DNA of 55,702 nucleotides, from positions 1 to 55,702 of the forward strand of contig NZ_STGD01000022.1 in NCBI RefSeq assembly GCF_005222755.1, written 5' to 3'. Below are positions 26,939 to 34,749 of the stretch, piece by piece. This stretch comes from Roseomonas sp. HF4 (GTDB lineage Bacteria; Pseudomonadota; Alphaproteobacteria; Acetobacterales; Acetobacteraceae). The notes beneath the pieces are model-generated. The model searched no databases. It was given only the letters and a program-made list of their open reading frames with translations, and was not told the origin of the DNA. Position 1 is the stretch's first letter. Each line of letters opens with the position of its first letter. Made by a program: the position numbers and the translations under genes.

Positions 26939-27230
26939 GGCAGGAATATCAAACCCATGTGTTCAACCTATGAGCGAATTAAGGAGGGCTGGCTGCTACC
27001 GGGCAAGCGTAAAGAGGCGCTGCGGCGGTCTCTGTTCATCGTTTTCACGGAGGAAAAACGCGAATCATCAGGGACAACTCCGGCCTGTTCTTCATCCCGG
27101 ACTTCAAGTCGAGCCGTTAAGGAATTCAACTGAGTCCGGAATTCGGCGCCCGGGCCGCGTGCGCCCCTTCACGCCGCGCTGCCGCGCCGATCACGGGGAT
27201 TTCACCCCCTCGTGCGGGCCGCACGCCTCG
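26939..27230. other. A/T-enriched intergenic patch with possible coding remnants
   Basis: This stretch is clearly lower in GC than its neighbours. A plus-strand frame from ATG 26956 to 27133 would encode 59 residues (starting MCSTYERIKEGWLLPGKRK), and an adjacent frame ends with IRDNSGLFFIPDFKSSR. Together they look like one protein piece broken by a frameshift. I do not recognise it. The patch may be a decayed foreign gene. Confidence 0.35.
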
Positions 27231-27737
27231 TCACTCCTTGGCCGCCCGGCTGCCGCTGCCGATCCGGTCCGTCAGCGCCAGCATCAGCGCGCCTAGCAGG
27301 AACACCATGTGCAGCCCGAGCGCCCAGGCGAGTGTCCGGTCGCTGTAGGCATCCGCGCGGAGGAACATCTGCAGCAGCTGGATCGAGGAGATGGCGACGA
27401 TCGAACCCGCCAGCTTCACCTTGAGGTTGCCGGGGTCGAGCTTCCGGATCCACGCCATGCCGCTCGCCTTGCTCTCGGGGTCGAAGGGCGCGACCAGGCT
27501 GTCCCACGACGCCAGGATCACCATCACCACCAGCGCCGCCACCAGCGTCCAGTCGAGGATGTGCAGCAGGTCGAGCAGCGCCTGGTCCTCGGGGGAGGTG
27601 AAAAGCGTGGTCGCGAACTTCCACACCTTGGCCAGGTAGCGCACGGCGAACAGGCCGAGCGCGACCGTCAGCCCGAGCAGGAAAACCGCCGCGATCCAGC
27701 GGTTGGCGAGAATGAGTCTGGCGAGAATCGGTCGCAT
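27231..27737 (-). CDS. YqhA/UPF0114 family inner-membrane protein
   Basis: The product has 168 residues with three to four hydrophobic segments. The pattern LFAVRYLAKVWKFATTLF, LLHILDWTLVAALVVMVILASWDSLV and WIRKLDPGNLKVKLAGSIVAISSIQLLQMFL is typical of the UPF0114/YqhA family. Its function is unknown. It has a good start at ATG 27737 and is divergent from ridA, with the 56-bp gap presumably holding both promoters. Confidence 0.88.
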   Translation of the reverse strand: MRPILARLILANRWIAAVFLLGLTVALGLFAVRYLAKVWKFATTLFTSPEDQALLDLLHILDWTLVAALVVMVILASWDSLVAPFDPESKASGMAWIRKLDPGNLKVKLAGSIVAISSIQLLQMFLRADAYSDRTLAWALGLHMVFLLGALMLALTDRIGSGSRAAKE

Positions 27738-27793
27738 CGGGGGAACCTCCGGCTGCGCTTATGGCCGATCGCGCGGCCCGGGAGGAGAGACGC

Positions 27794-28150
27794 ATGACCA
27801 TCCGCCGCATCGCCGAGGAGGAGCGCCTGTCGGGCGCCGTCGCCGCCGGGGGATTCGTCTGGCTGGCCGGCCAGGTGGCCGACGATGCCAGCCTTGACGC
27901 CGAGGGCCAGACCGCCGACATCCTGCGCCAGGTCGATGCCCTGCTGGCCGAGGCCGGCACCGACAAGCGGGCACTGCTCTCGGTCACGGTGGTGCTGGCC
28001 GACATCCGCGACGCGCCGGCGATGAACCGCGCCTGGGATGCCTGGCTCGACCGCGGCCACAAGCCCGCCCGCATGACGATCGAGGCGCCGCTGGTCGATC
28101 CGGCCTGGAAGGTCGAGATCACGGGGGTGGCGCTGGCGCCGCCGGCGTGA
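27794..28150 (+). CDS. RidA family (enamine/imine deaminase-like) protein
   Basis: The product has 118 residues from Met-Thr-Ile-Arg-Arg, directly behind GGAGGAGAG. An in-frame ATG at 27761 would add 11 residues but lacks family similarity. Family features are GGFVWLAGQVADD near the N-terminus, DILRQVDALLAEAG and SVTVVLADIRDAPAMNRAWDAWL. RidA proteins hydrolyse reactive enamines/imines formed by PLP enzymes. The stop overlaps the GTG of the channel-like gene (GTGA). Confidence 0.9.
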   Translation: MTIRRIAEEERLSGAVAAGGFVWLAGQVADDASLDAEGQTADILRQVDALLAEAGTDKRALLSVTVVLADIRDAPAMNRAWDAWLDRGHKPARMTIEAPLVDPAWKVEITGVALAPPA

Positions 28151-29100
28151 GCACAACGCCGGGCCGCGGCCTGCCCGAAGGGTGGCTGCGCTCCGTCGCC
28201 ACGACCTTCGGCTTCGGCCTGCTGGTGGCGGGCGGCGTCGCGGACCAGGGGACGCTGCTCCCCTTCCTTGTCATCGGCGTGGCGGCGCTCGGCCTCGGCA
28301 CGCTCTACCTCCTGTTCCCGCACGGGCTGCATTTCGCCTTCGGCACCAGCGCGGGCCTCGCGGTCTATGCCTGCCTTTTCTCGGTGATGGCGCGCGCGGG
28401 CTTCCCGGAGGCGCCCGCCTTCGCGCGCGCGACAGGCTTCCTGCTACCGGTCGCGACCTTCCTGGCCGCCGTATGGCACCGCCGCCGCAGCCTCCGCATG
28501 GTAGCCGAGGCCGAGCGCCCCTTCGACCTCGGCCACCTGCCGCGCATGGCGCGCTGGCTGGTGCCGGTCTGGGTGGTCGGCGCCTGCTCGATCGCCCTGC
28601 CCGTCAACCGCCTGCCGGAGTTCGAGCAGGGGCTGGCGCTGCTTGCCGCGATGGGGGTGATCTCGCTGGTGGTCGCCGCGTCCGTCGGCGGCGTGGTGCG
28701 GCTGCTGACCGACATGGCGCTGCTGACGGAGGAACTGGCGGGTCGCGCCTCCCGCCTGCTGGTGCCGGTCATCGCCTTCCTCGCGATGTATGCGGTGCTG
28801 GTCGTGGTCTTCGCCTGCCTGTACCGGATCGCGCAGGGGCTGTCGGGCGGGCCGCTCTTCGCCGGGCCGATGGGCCCGGTGCCGCTGGCCTTCCCGGACG
28901 CGCTCTATTTCAGCCTCGTCACCCAGGCGACCGTCGGCTATGGCGACGTCACGCCGCACGACGAGGGGATCCGCCTTCTGGCGTCGCTCCAGGTGGTCGC
29001 CGGCCAGGTGTTGCTGCTGTTCGGCTTCGCCGAGATCATGCGGACACGGCGGGTGCTCGGCGGCGATCCGCCGCACCGCCCCGGTGCCGCCGGGGACTAG
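28147..29100 (+). CDS. Potassium-channel-like ion transporter
   Basis: The product has 317 residues and starts at GTG overlapping the ridA stop. It has about seven hydrophobic segments. The potassium selectivity filter TVGYGD is intact at 262-267, preceded by the pore helix (DALYFSLVTQA) and followed by a last membrane helix (LQVVAGQVLLLFGFAEIM), as in the Ion_trans_2 group. There is no RCK/TrkA-N regulatory domain. It is an inner-membrane potassium channel by similarity. Coupling to ridA is conspicuous but not functionally explained. A small GGCGG-TTTT-CCGCC hairpin at 29100-29113 follows the stop. Confidence 0.85.
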   Translation: MSTTPGRGLPEGWLRSVATTFGFGLLVAGGVADQGTLLPFLVIGVAALGLGTLYLLFPHGLHFAFGTSAGLAVYACLFSVMARAGFPEAPAFARATGFLLPVATFLAAVWHRRRSLRMVAEAERPFDLGHLPRMARWLVPVWVVGACSIALPVNRLPEFEQGLALLAAMGVISLVVAASVGGVVRLLTDMALLTEELAGRASRLLVPVIAFLAMYAVLVVVFACLYRIAQGLSGGPLFAGPMGPVPLAFPDALYFSLVTQATVGYGDVTPHDEGIRLLASLQVVAGQVLLLFGFAEIMRTRRVLGGDPPHRPGAAGD

Positions 29101-29160
29101 GCGGTTTTCCGCCGCAATCGGGCGCGAACCTCACGCCCGTTCGAGAGGATTGGCCTGGCG

Positions 29161-30153
29161 ATGGTGACCCCTGACTTCTGGCGCGGCCGACGGGTGCTGG
29201 TGACGGGCGGCGCCGGGTTCCTCGGCTCGAACCTCTGCCATGCGCTGGCGGGTTACGGCGCACGCGTCACGGCGCTCGACGCCATGATGCCCGATGGCGG
29301 TGCCTCGGCGCGCAACCTCGAGGGCGCGGGCGTACTCCTGGTGCGCGGCGACATCCGCGACACGGAACTCCATTCGCTGTGCGAGGGCGCGGACGTGCTG
29401 TTCAACATGGCCGCCCAGACCTCCCACATGGGCGGCCAGAAGGACCCGGTCGCCGACATCGCCATCAATGCGGTGGCGCAGGTCCGGCTGATCGGCGTGA
29501 TGCGGGAAGTGGCGCCCAAGGCCGCCGTCGTGCACGCCTCCACCCGCCAGTTCTATGGCCGCCCGCGCAGCCTGCCGGTCGACGAATTCCACCCGGTCAA
29601 CCCGCCCGACGCCAATGGCGTCTCGAAATGGGCGGGCGAGCAGTACTGGCTGCTCGAGAACCGCGTCCATCACCGCCCCGTCGTCTCGCTGCGGCTGACG
29701 AACTGCTACGGCCCTCGGCTGCGCATCCGCGACGCGCGGCAGACCTTCCTCGGCATCTGGATCCGCCGCGTGCTGGAGGGCGAACCGTTCGAGGTCTGGG
29801 GCGGCGCGCAGCTGCGCGACCTGACCTACGTGGACGACGTGACCGCCGCCTTCCTGGTGGCGGCCGAACGCGCGGCCGAGCCGGCGCTGGCCGGCCAGGT
29901 CTTCAACCTCGGCGGCAGCCCGCCGGTGTCGCTGCTCGACCTCGCGGCGCGCCTGATCGCGGCCAATGGCGGCCAGGGGTCCTTCGACACACGCGAATTT
30001 CCCGCCGACCGCGCGCCGATCGACATCGGCTCCTATGCCGCCGACGACCGCGCCTTCCGAAGTGCTTCGGGCTGGGTGCCGCGCGTCGACCTCGACGAGG
30101 GGTTGCGCCGCTGCCTCGCGTGGTATCGTCCCCGGCTAGCTGACTACCTGTAA
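29161..30153 (+). CDS. NAD-dependent epimerase/dehydratase (extended SDR, nucleotide-sugar type)
   Basis: The product has 330 residues. The NAD-binding motif GGAGFLG is at 16-22, with the acidic residue DIR at 64-66. In the active-site region the expected Tyr-x3-Lys is NGVSK (152-156): Lys is kept but Tyr is Asn, in the context PPDANGVSKWAGEQYW. This is unusual for extended SDRs and may change the chemistry. It starts a three-gene set with an aminotransferase and a glycosyltransferase, pointing to modified-sugar synthesis for surface polysaccharide. Start ATG 29161 sits 11 bp after GAGAGGA. Confidence 0.88.
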   Translation: MVTPDFWRGRRVLVTGGAGFLGSNLCHALAGYGARVTALDAMMPDGGASARNLEGAGVLLVRGDIRDTELHSLCEGADVLFNMAAQTSHMGGQKDPVADIAINAVAQVRLIGVMREVAPKAAVVHASTRQFYGRPRSLPVDEFHPVNPPDANGVSKWAGEQYWLLENRVHHRPVVSLRLTNCYGPRLRIRDARQTFLGIWIRRVLEGEPFEVWGGAQLRDLTYVDDVTAAFLVAAERAAEPALAGQVFNLGGSPPVSLLDLAARLIAANGGQGSFDTREFPADRAPIDIGSYAADDRAFRSASGWVPRVDLDEGLRRCLAWYRPRLADYL

Positions 30154-30164
30154 GGCACCCCGCC

Positions 30165-31307
30165 ATGAACGCGCCCATCCCCGCCATGATCCCGCAGGCC
30201 GACCCCGGCGCCGGCTACCGCGCCCAGAAGGAGGAGATCGACGCCGCCGTGCGGCGGGCGCTCGACTCCGGCTGGTACATCCTCGGCAAGGAGGGTGCTG
30301 CCTTCGAACAGGAATTCGCCGCCTGGCTCGGCGTGGGCCAGCATGCGGTCGGCTGCGCGAACGGCACCGACGCGCTGGCGCTCATCCTGCGGGGCCTCGG
30401 CATCGGCCCGGGCATGACGGTCGCCACCGTCTCCCACACCGCGGTCGCGACGGTCGCCGCGGTCGAGATGGTCGGCGCCACGCCCCTGTTGCTCGACATC
30501 GACCCCGACACGTACACGATGGACGCGGACGAACTCGTCTCCGTGCTCGACCACCCGCCGCCCGGGCTGCCGCCCATCGCGGCCGTCATTCCCGTGCACA
30601 TCTACGGCCAGGCCTGCGACCTCGGCCCCATGCTCGAGGCCACGCGCGCGAAGGGCATCCCGCTGATCGAGGACTGCGCCCAGTGCCACGGCGCGTCGCT
30701 GGACGGGGCGAGGCTCGGCACGCTCGGCACCGCTGCGGCCTTCAGCCTATATCCGACCAAGAACCTCGGCGCGCTCGGCGATGGCGGCGTGCTCGCCACG
30801 GCCGATGCAGGCCTCGCCGAGCGCATCGCCGCGATCCGCCAATATGGCTGGCGGGAACGCTACGTCAGCGCGATGGTCGGCGTGAATTCCCGCCTGGACG
30901 AGGTGCAGGCCGCCATCCTGCGCGTGAAGCTGACCGCGCTCGACGCCGGCAACGCGCGGCGCGGCGCCATCGCCGCGGCCTACGACTCCGCGCTCGCGGG
31001 TGGCCCGCTGGCGCCGCCGGTGCGGCGCGCGAGCGCCGAGCACGTGTTCCACCAATACGTGCTCCGCACGCCCGAGCGCGCCGCGATGCAGGCGGCACTG
31101 AAGGCGCAGGGCATCGGCACCGGCATCCACTACCCCGTGCCGGTCCACCTGCAGCCGGCCTACCGGGACCGCACGCCGCTCGGCCCGGCCGGCTGCGCCG
31201 AAACCGCCGCCGCAGCCGAGGAAGTGTTCAGCCTGCCGATGTATCCGGAACTGACCGACGCGCAGGTCGAGCGCATCTGCACGGCGCTGCGCGGGCTCGC
31301 GGCCTGA
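30165..31307 (+). CDS. DegT/DnrJ/EryC1/StrS family sugar aminotransferase
   Basis: The product has 380 residues, full length for the family. The PLP-binding Lys is K199 in SLYPTKNLGALGDGG, and the earlier CANGTDALALILR and HIYGQACDL motifs also fit. The family transfers an amino group from glutamate to a keto-sugar nucleotide. It follows the epimerase by 11 bp and precedes a GT2 gene, so it likely makes an amino sugar for an exported glycan. The start at 30165 has AAGGCA upstream. Confidence 0.93.
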   Translation: MNAPIPAMIPQADPGAGYRAQKEEIDAAVRRALDSGWYILGKEGAAFEQEFAAWLGVGQHAVGCANGTDALALILRGLGIGPGMTVATVSHTAVATVAAVEMVGATPLLLDIDPDTYTMDADELVSVLDHPPPGLPPIAAVIPVHIYGQACDLGPMLEATRAKGIPLIEDCAQCHGASLDGARLGTLGTAAAFSLYPTKNLGALGDGGVLATADAGLAERIAAIRQYGWRERYVSAMVGVNSRLDEVQAAILRVKLTALDAGNARRGAIAAAYDSALAGGPLAPPVRRASAEHVFHQYVLRTPERAAMQAALKAQGIGTGIHYPVPVHLQPAYRDRTPLGPAGCAETAAAAEEVFSLPMYPELTDAQVERICTALRGLAA

Positions 31308-31344
31308 GGGCCGACGCGCCGGCGCGCCATCCGGTGAGCAGGGC

Positions 31345-32223
31345 GTGAGCGCCGGCGCGCCCCTGCGCGTCACGGTCGTGACGGTTGCGCATGAGAGCGC
31401 CGGCGCGCTCACGGGCTTCCTGGCCGCGCTGCCGGTCGGGCTGAAGCTGGTGCTGGTGGACAATGCCAGCCGCGACGGCGGCGGCGCGCTGGCCGCGGCG
31501 GCCGGCGCCCGCGTGATCCGCAGCGACGTGAACCGCGGCTTCGGCGCCGGCTGCAACCTCGGCCTCGAGCCGGTGGACACGGAATTCGCGCTGCTCGCCA
31601 ACCCCGATGCGCGACTTTCCGCCGGGGCGATCGCGACCCTGGTCGCGGCAGCCGACGCCTTTCCCGAGGCCGCGATCCTCGCCCCCACCATCCTGGCACC
31701 GGGCGGGCGCCGCGTGCGGTCCTGGGATGCCGGCCAGGCGCGCCGCCGCCTGCTGCCGCGCAAGCGGGACGGCGAGCCCTGGCCGGAAGGGCCGCTCTGC
31801 GCCGAGTTCCTGTCCGGCGCCTGCCTCCTGCTCCGGATGTCGGCCGGGCTGCGCTTCGACGAGGACTTCTTCCTTTACTATGAGGACGACGACATCTGCG
31901 CCGCCGCCCGCGCCGCGGGCCACGCCCTCATGCTCGTGCCCGCGGCCGAGGTGCTGCATGAGGGCGGGCGCTCGAGCGCACCCTCGCCGGCGATCGAGAC
32001 GCTGAAGGCGCGCCACATGGCGTGGTCGCGGCTGCGCTTTCTGGCCAAGCGCGAAGGAACCTCCGCGGCACGGCGGGAAGGGGCGCGTCAGGCGCGCCGG
32101 CTGCTCGGCAAGATTGTGGGCCACACCATCACGCTGCAGCGCGAGAAGCTGCGGCGGGATGTCGCGGCCTTGCGCGGCACGCTGGCCTGGCTCGGCGGGC
32201 GGGGACATGGCGGCGGGATCTGA
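31345..32223 (+). CDS. Glycosyltransferase family 2
   Basis: The product has 292 residues and starts at GTG 31345. N-terminal VTVVTVAHESAGALTGFL and LVLVDNASRDG are typical of GT2 enzymes of the rhamnosyltransferase-like group, followed by NRGFGAGCNLGL and LLANPDA. The FLYYEDDDICAAARAAGH stretch carries the catalytic acidic residues. It acts at the cytoplasmic face of the inner membrane on a lipid-linked or polymer acceptor. It closes the sugar set; IS debris begins just after the stop, so further genes may have been lost here. Confidence 0.88.
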   Translation: MSAGAPLRVTVVTVAHESAGALTGFLAALPVGLKLVLVDNASRDGGGALAAAAGARVIRSDVNRGFGAGCNLGLEPVDTEFALLANPDARLSAGAIATLVAAADAFPEAAILAPTILAPGGRRVRSWDAGQARRRLLPRKRDGEPWPEGPLCAEFLSGACLLLRMSAGLRFDEDFFLYYEDDDICAAARAAGHALMLVPAAEVLHEGGRSSAPSPAIETLKARHMAWSRLRFLAKREGTSAARREGARQARRLLGKIVGHTITLQREKLRRDVAALRGTLAWLGGRGHGGGI

Positions 32224-32301
32224 GTGACCCGAACGCGGACGTGCTCGATGCAATGCGGCACGCCCTGATTCCCTGATGTCCTCGGCGGGCGGGGTGCGAC
32301 G

Positions 32302-32870
32302 GTGCGAGGGCGCTTCAGGAAAGAAGATCTTATCGCGCGGCTGCAGTCGAGGACGGTGGTGTCGTTGCTCGGGACTGCCGCCCTGCTCGACCGGGCCGAG
32401 ATCGAATGCCAGCTGGTCGGCATCTCGGCGCTGAAGCGGGGTGAGCCCGGTTGGCGACCACCGGCCCTGTTCTGCGCCCTGATGCTGGCGACGTGGCACG
32501 AATTCTCGGACGTCCGGCTGGCGGAGGTGCTGGACGACCGCGCAAGCTTTCGCCACTTCTGCGGCTTCGCCGCGCACGAGCGGACGCCGGAGCGCATCGC
32601 CTTCGTCCGTCTCGCCGGGTGCTGGTCCAGCGGGGCCGGGCCCGGACATTGGTCGAGACGGTGACGTGGCGGCTCGAGGCCAAGGGCGTCCTGGCGCAGT
32701 CCGGCGTGCTGGTGGACGCCACGCTTATCCCGTCGGCCAGCATTCGCCAGGACGGCGAGGCCAGGTGGGCCGGGCATCGCCGTCGCAAGCCGACCCACGG
32801 CGACAACGCGCATCTTGCCACCGACGAGGGCGCCGGCCGGATCCGTGGTGTCGATGTCACGACGGCGTGA
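32302..32870 (+). pseudogene. IS5-family transposase remnant, frameshifted and truncated
   Basis: From 32302 the frame reads MRGRFRKEDLIARLQ, then WHEFSDVRLAEVLDDRASFRHFCGF and TPERIAFVRL, which fits IS5-type transposases. A one-base loss near 32620 shifts the frame; the next frame continues VETVTWRLEAKGVLAQSGVLVDATLIPSA, the first catalytic Asp region. The sequence ends at about 32870, before the second Asp and Glu. It is dead on both counts. Confidence 0.78.
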
Positions 32871-32936
32871 AGTTGAACCGCCTTCGTGGACACCCCGAGG
32901 CTTGAGACGGAAGTGTTCGAGATGCCGAGATTCAGG

Positions 32937-33610
32937 CTCCCCTAGCCGCCGGAGTTCCGGCGGCAGATGGTGGAGTTGGTCGGCTCGGGACGAACCGCGC
33001 AGGACCTTGCGCGTGAGTTCGAACGAAACGCGCGGTCGATCGCGCATTGGGTTCGCCAGACGGATCGTGAGGTCGGAGCGACGAACGGCGGCGGCGGATA
33101 CCGATCGCGGCTAGCCGCGATCGGCCCGGGGCCTTGTTCGCGCAGGACAAGACCCCGTCCGGGTCTTCGAATTCATGGGCGCGCTACCCAAGCCGAATTC
33201 CCCATCCATGTCATGGCCCGCATGCTACGGGTCTCGGCCGCGGCTCATGCGCAGGTCGATGGCGTCCTGCTGCGCCGGATCCGGACGATCCATGCTGGCT
33301 CCCATGGCACCACCGGCGCCCCGCAGATGCGTGCCGAGTTGCAGGCCGAAGGCACGGCGACTGCCCGCAAGCGCGTCGCACGGCCGATGCGCCAGGCCGG
33401 GCTGCGCGGCGTGTCGCGGCGTCGGATCCCGACCACGACGCGGCGCGAGCCGACGCAAGGGCCAGCCAATGATCTGGTCGGCCGCGTCTTCACGGCGCCG
33501 GCGCCGAAACCTGCTGTGGGTAGCCGACATCACCTACCTGCCGACCGCCGCAGGCTTCCTGTTCGTGGCCGCCGTCCTCGATGCCTGGTCGCATGGAACT
33601 GGCTCATCGC
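32937..33610 (+). pseudogene. Degenerate IS3-family element (orfA and orfB pieces)
   Basis: Just after a TGGACACCCCG sequence typical of IS3 ends (32886), an OrfA piece reads RRQMVELVGSGRTAQDLAREFE. It is followed by OrfB-like sequence: HGTTGAPQMRAELQAEGTATARKRVARPMRQAGLRGVSRRR, then in another frame LLWVADITYLPTAAGFLFVAAVLDAWS, the first Asp motif of the DDE domain. At least two frameshifts and the missing end make it non-functional. Confidence 0.75.
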
Positions 33611-33679
33611 GCAGCCAGAACAGAACACCACCATCGCATCGCACGCATACGCAAAGGTCAGAACACGACACCGGGGTGG

Positions 33680-34471
33680 TCAGTCGGGCGCCTCGGCCAA
33701 TTCGAGCAGCGCCTGGCCGTCGCTGCGGAAGCGCGCCATCTGCGCACGTGTGCCGCGGCAGCGTTCCTCGAACAGCGGACTGTCGGGGGCGACCACGTCG
33801 ATCTTGCTGCGCACGCGGCAGACCAGGCGGCGCATCATGGCCGGGCTGCCGCCGTGCCAGCGCACCACCGCCATGCCCCAGTCGCCGTAGGTCTCGTAGT
33901 GCTGGCGGAGGTAGCGCGCGGCCCAGTCGGTCGCGTGCACGGGATCGAGCGGCCAGGCTTGGCCGCCGCGGGCATGGACGCGCGCGTTCACCTGCACGCA
34001 GCCCGCCATGACGTAGCCCGCGCGCGTGCCGCGCAGCAGGCGCTCGGCCTCGGCGCGGGTCTCGGGGTAGTAGGCGCGGCCGGCGATGTTCAGCGCGTGG
34101 GCGTGCAGGCCGCTCTCGTTGAGCGCGATGCCGACGAGCAGGCCCTCGGGCAGGCGATGTCGCCGCTCGGCCGCGCGCGCGGCCTGGAGGCAGGCGGCGC
34201 GCGGCGATGCGGCGACCTTGGCGGGCACCGCATCGGCAGGCGCCGCCGCGGGCTCGGCCCTGGTCTCGGCGCCGAACATCATGGCGCCCACGAGGGCCAC
34301 AGCCCAGAGCGGGGCAAGGAAGCGCCTATGACGCCTCCGGGGGGTGCCGGCGACCCCGCGCTGGCGGGATCGGCACGGACGGGCGCCCCGCGGCACTGCG
34401 CGCGGGGTCGCCGCAGCATGTCGCCGGCAGGGGGGTGCCGGCCATCCATTCGCGGTCGTCATGGGCGCCAT
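33680..34471 (-). CDS. Lytic transglycosylase-like (SLT-fold) exported protein
   Basis: The frame gives 263 residues, but only the last 200 look real. A hydrophobic segment (FLAPLWAVALVGAMMFGAETRAEP) resembles a signal peptide, after which come SPRAACLQAARAAERRHRLPEGLLVGIALNESGLHAHALNI. Glu in NESGLH is the likely catalytic Glu of a lysozyme-like transglycosylase, and CVQVNARVHA with NARYLRQHYETYGDWGMAVVRWHGG-type sequence supports the fold. The true start is unclear: no good ATG/GTG lies just before the signal segment, so 34471 is only the outer limit. The end faces the IS remnant. Confidence 0.68.
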   Translation of the reverse strand: MAPMTTANGWPAPPCRRHAAATPRAVPRGARPCRSRQRGVAGTPRRRHRRFLAPLWAVALVGAMMFGAETRAEPAAAPADAVPAKVAASPRAACLQAARAAERRHRLPEGLLVGIALNESGLHAHALNIAGRAYYPETRAEAERLLRGTRAGYVMAGCVQVNARVHARGGQAWPLDPVHATDWAARYLRQHYETYGDWGMAVVRWHGGSPAMMRRLVCRVRSKIDVVAPDSPLFEERCRGTRAQMARFRSDGQALLELAEAPD

Positions 34472-34479
34472 CGATCACA

Positions 34480-34680
34480 GGACAGCGCAAAGATCAAACG
34501 CTGAAACGCAATCCATTTCGGATGAAGTCGCAAAGAACATAATATGGCACGATTTAGGCGAAGTTGTTTTTCAGTATTCCGACTTACCCACCAAGATTTC
34601 CGGGAGCTCGATGATAGATTTTATACTTCTCACTACTCTAAATCATCCACCTCTTGATCGATCCGGATTTTTTCACGCCG
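34480..34680. other. Low-GC patch, possible fragment of a foreign gene
   Basis: This stretch is far richer in A/T than anything around it. One plus frame is open and protein-like: NIIWHDLGEVVFQYSDLPTK and then ISGSSMIDFILLTTLNHPPL. I do not recognise the protein. The patch lies between two convergent/co-directional minus genes and beside IS debris, so a decayed horizontally acquired gene is likely. The remainder to 34749 holds no feature I can support. Confidence 0.45.
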
Positions 34681-34749
34681 GCGGCCCGGGCCAGGCAGTC
34701 TTGCCGGAGCCCGGGGCGCGCGGCGAAGGCCGCGACGCCCCGCGGCGCT

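Noticed and set aside
29100..29113. GGCGG-TTTT-CCGCC hairpin as a rho-independent terminator
   Set aside because: Short 5-bp stem and no T-run after it, so not supported as a terminator.
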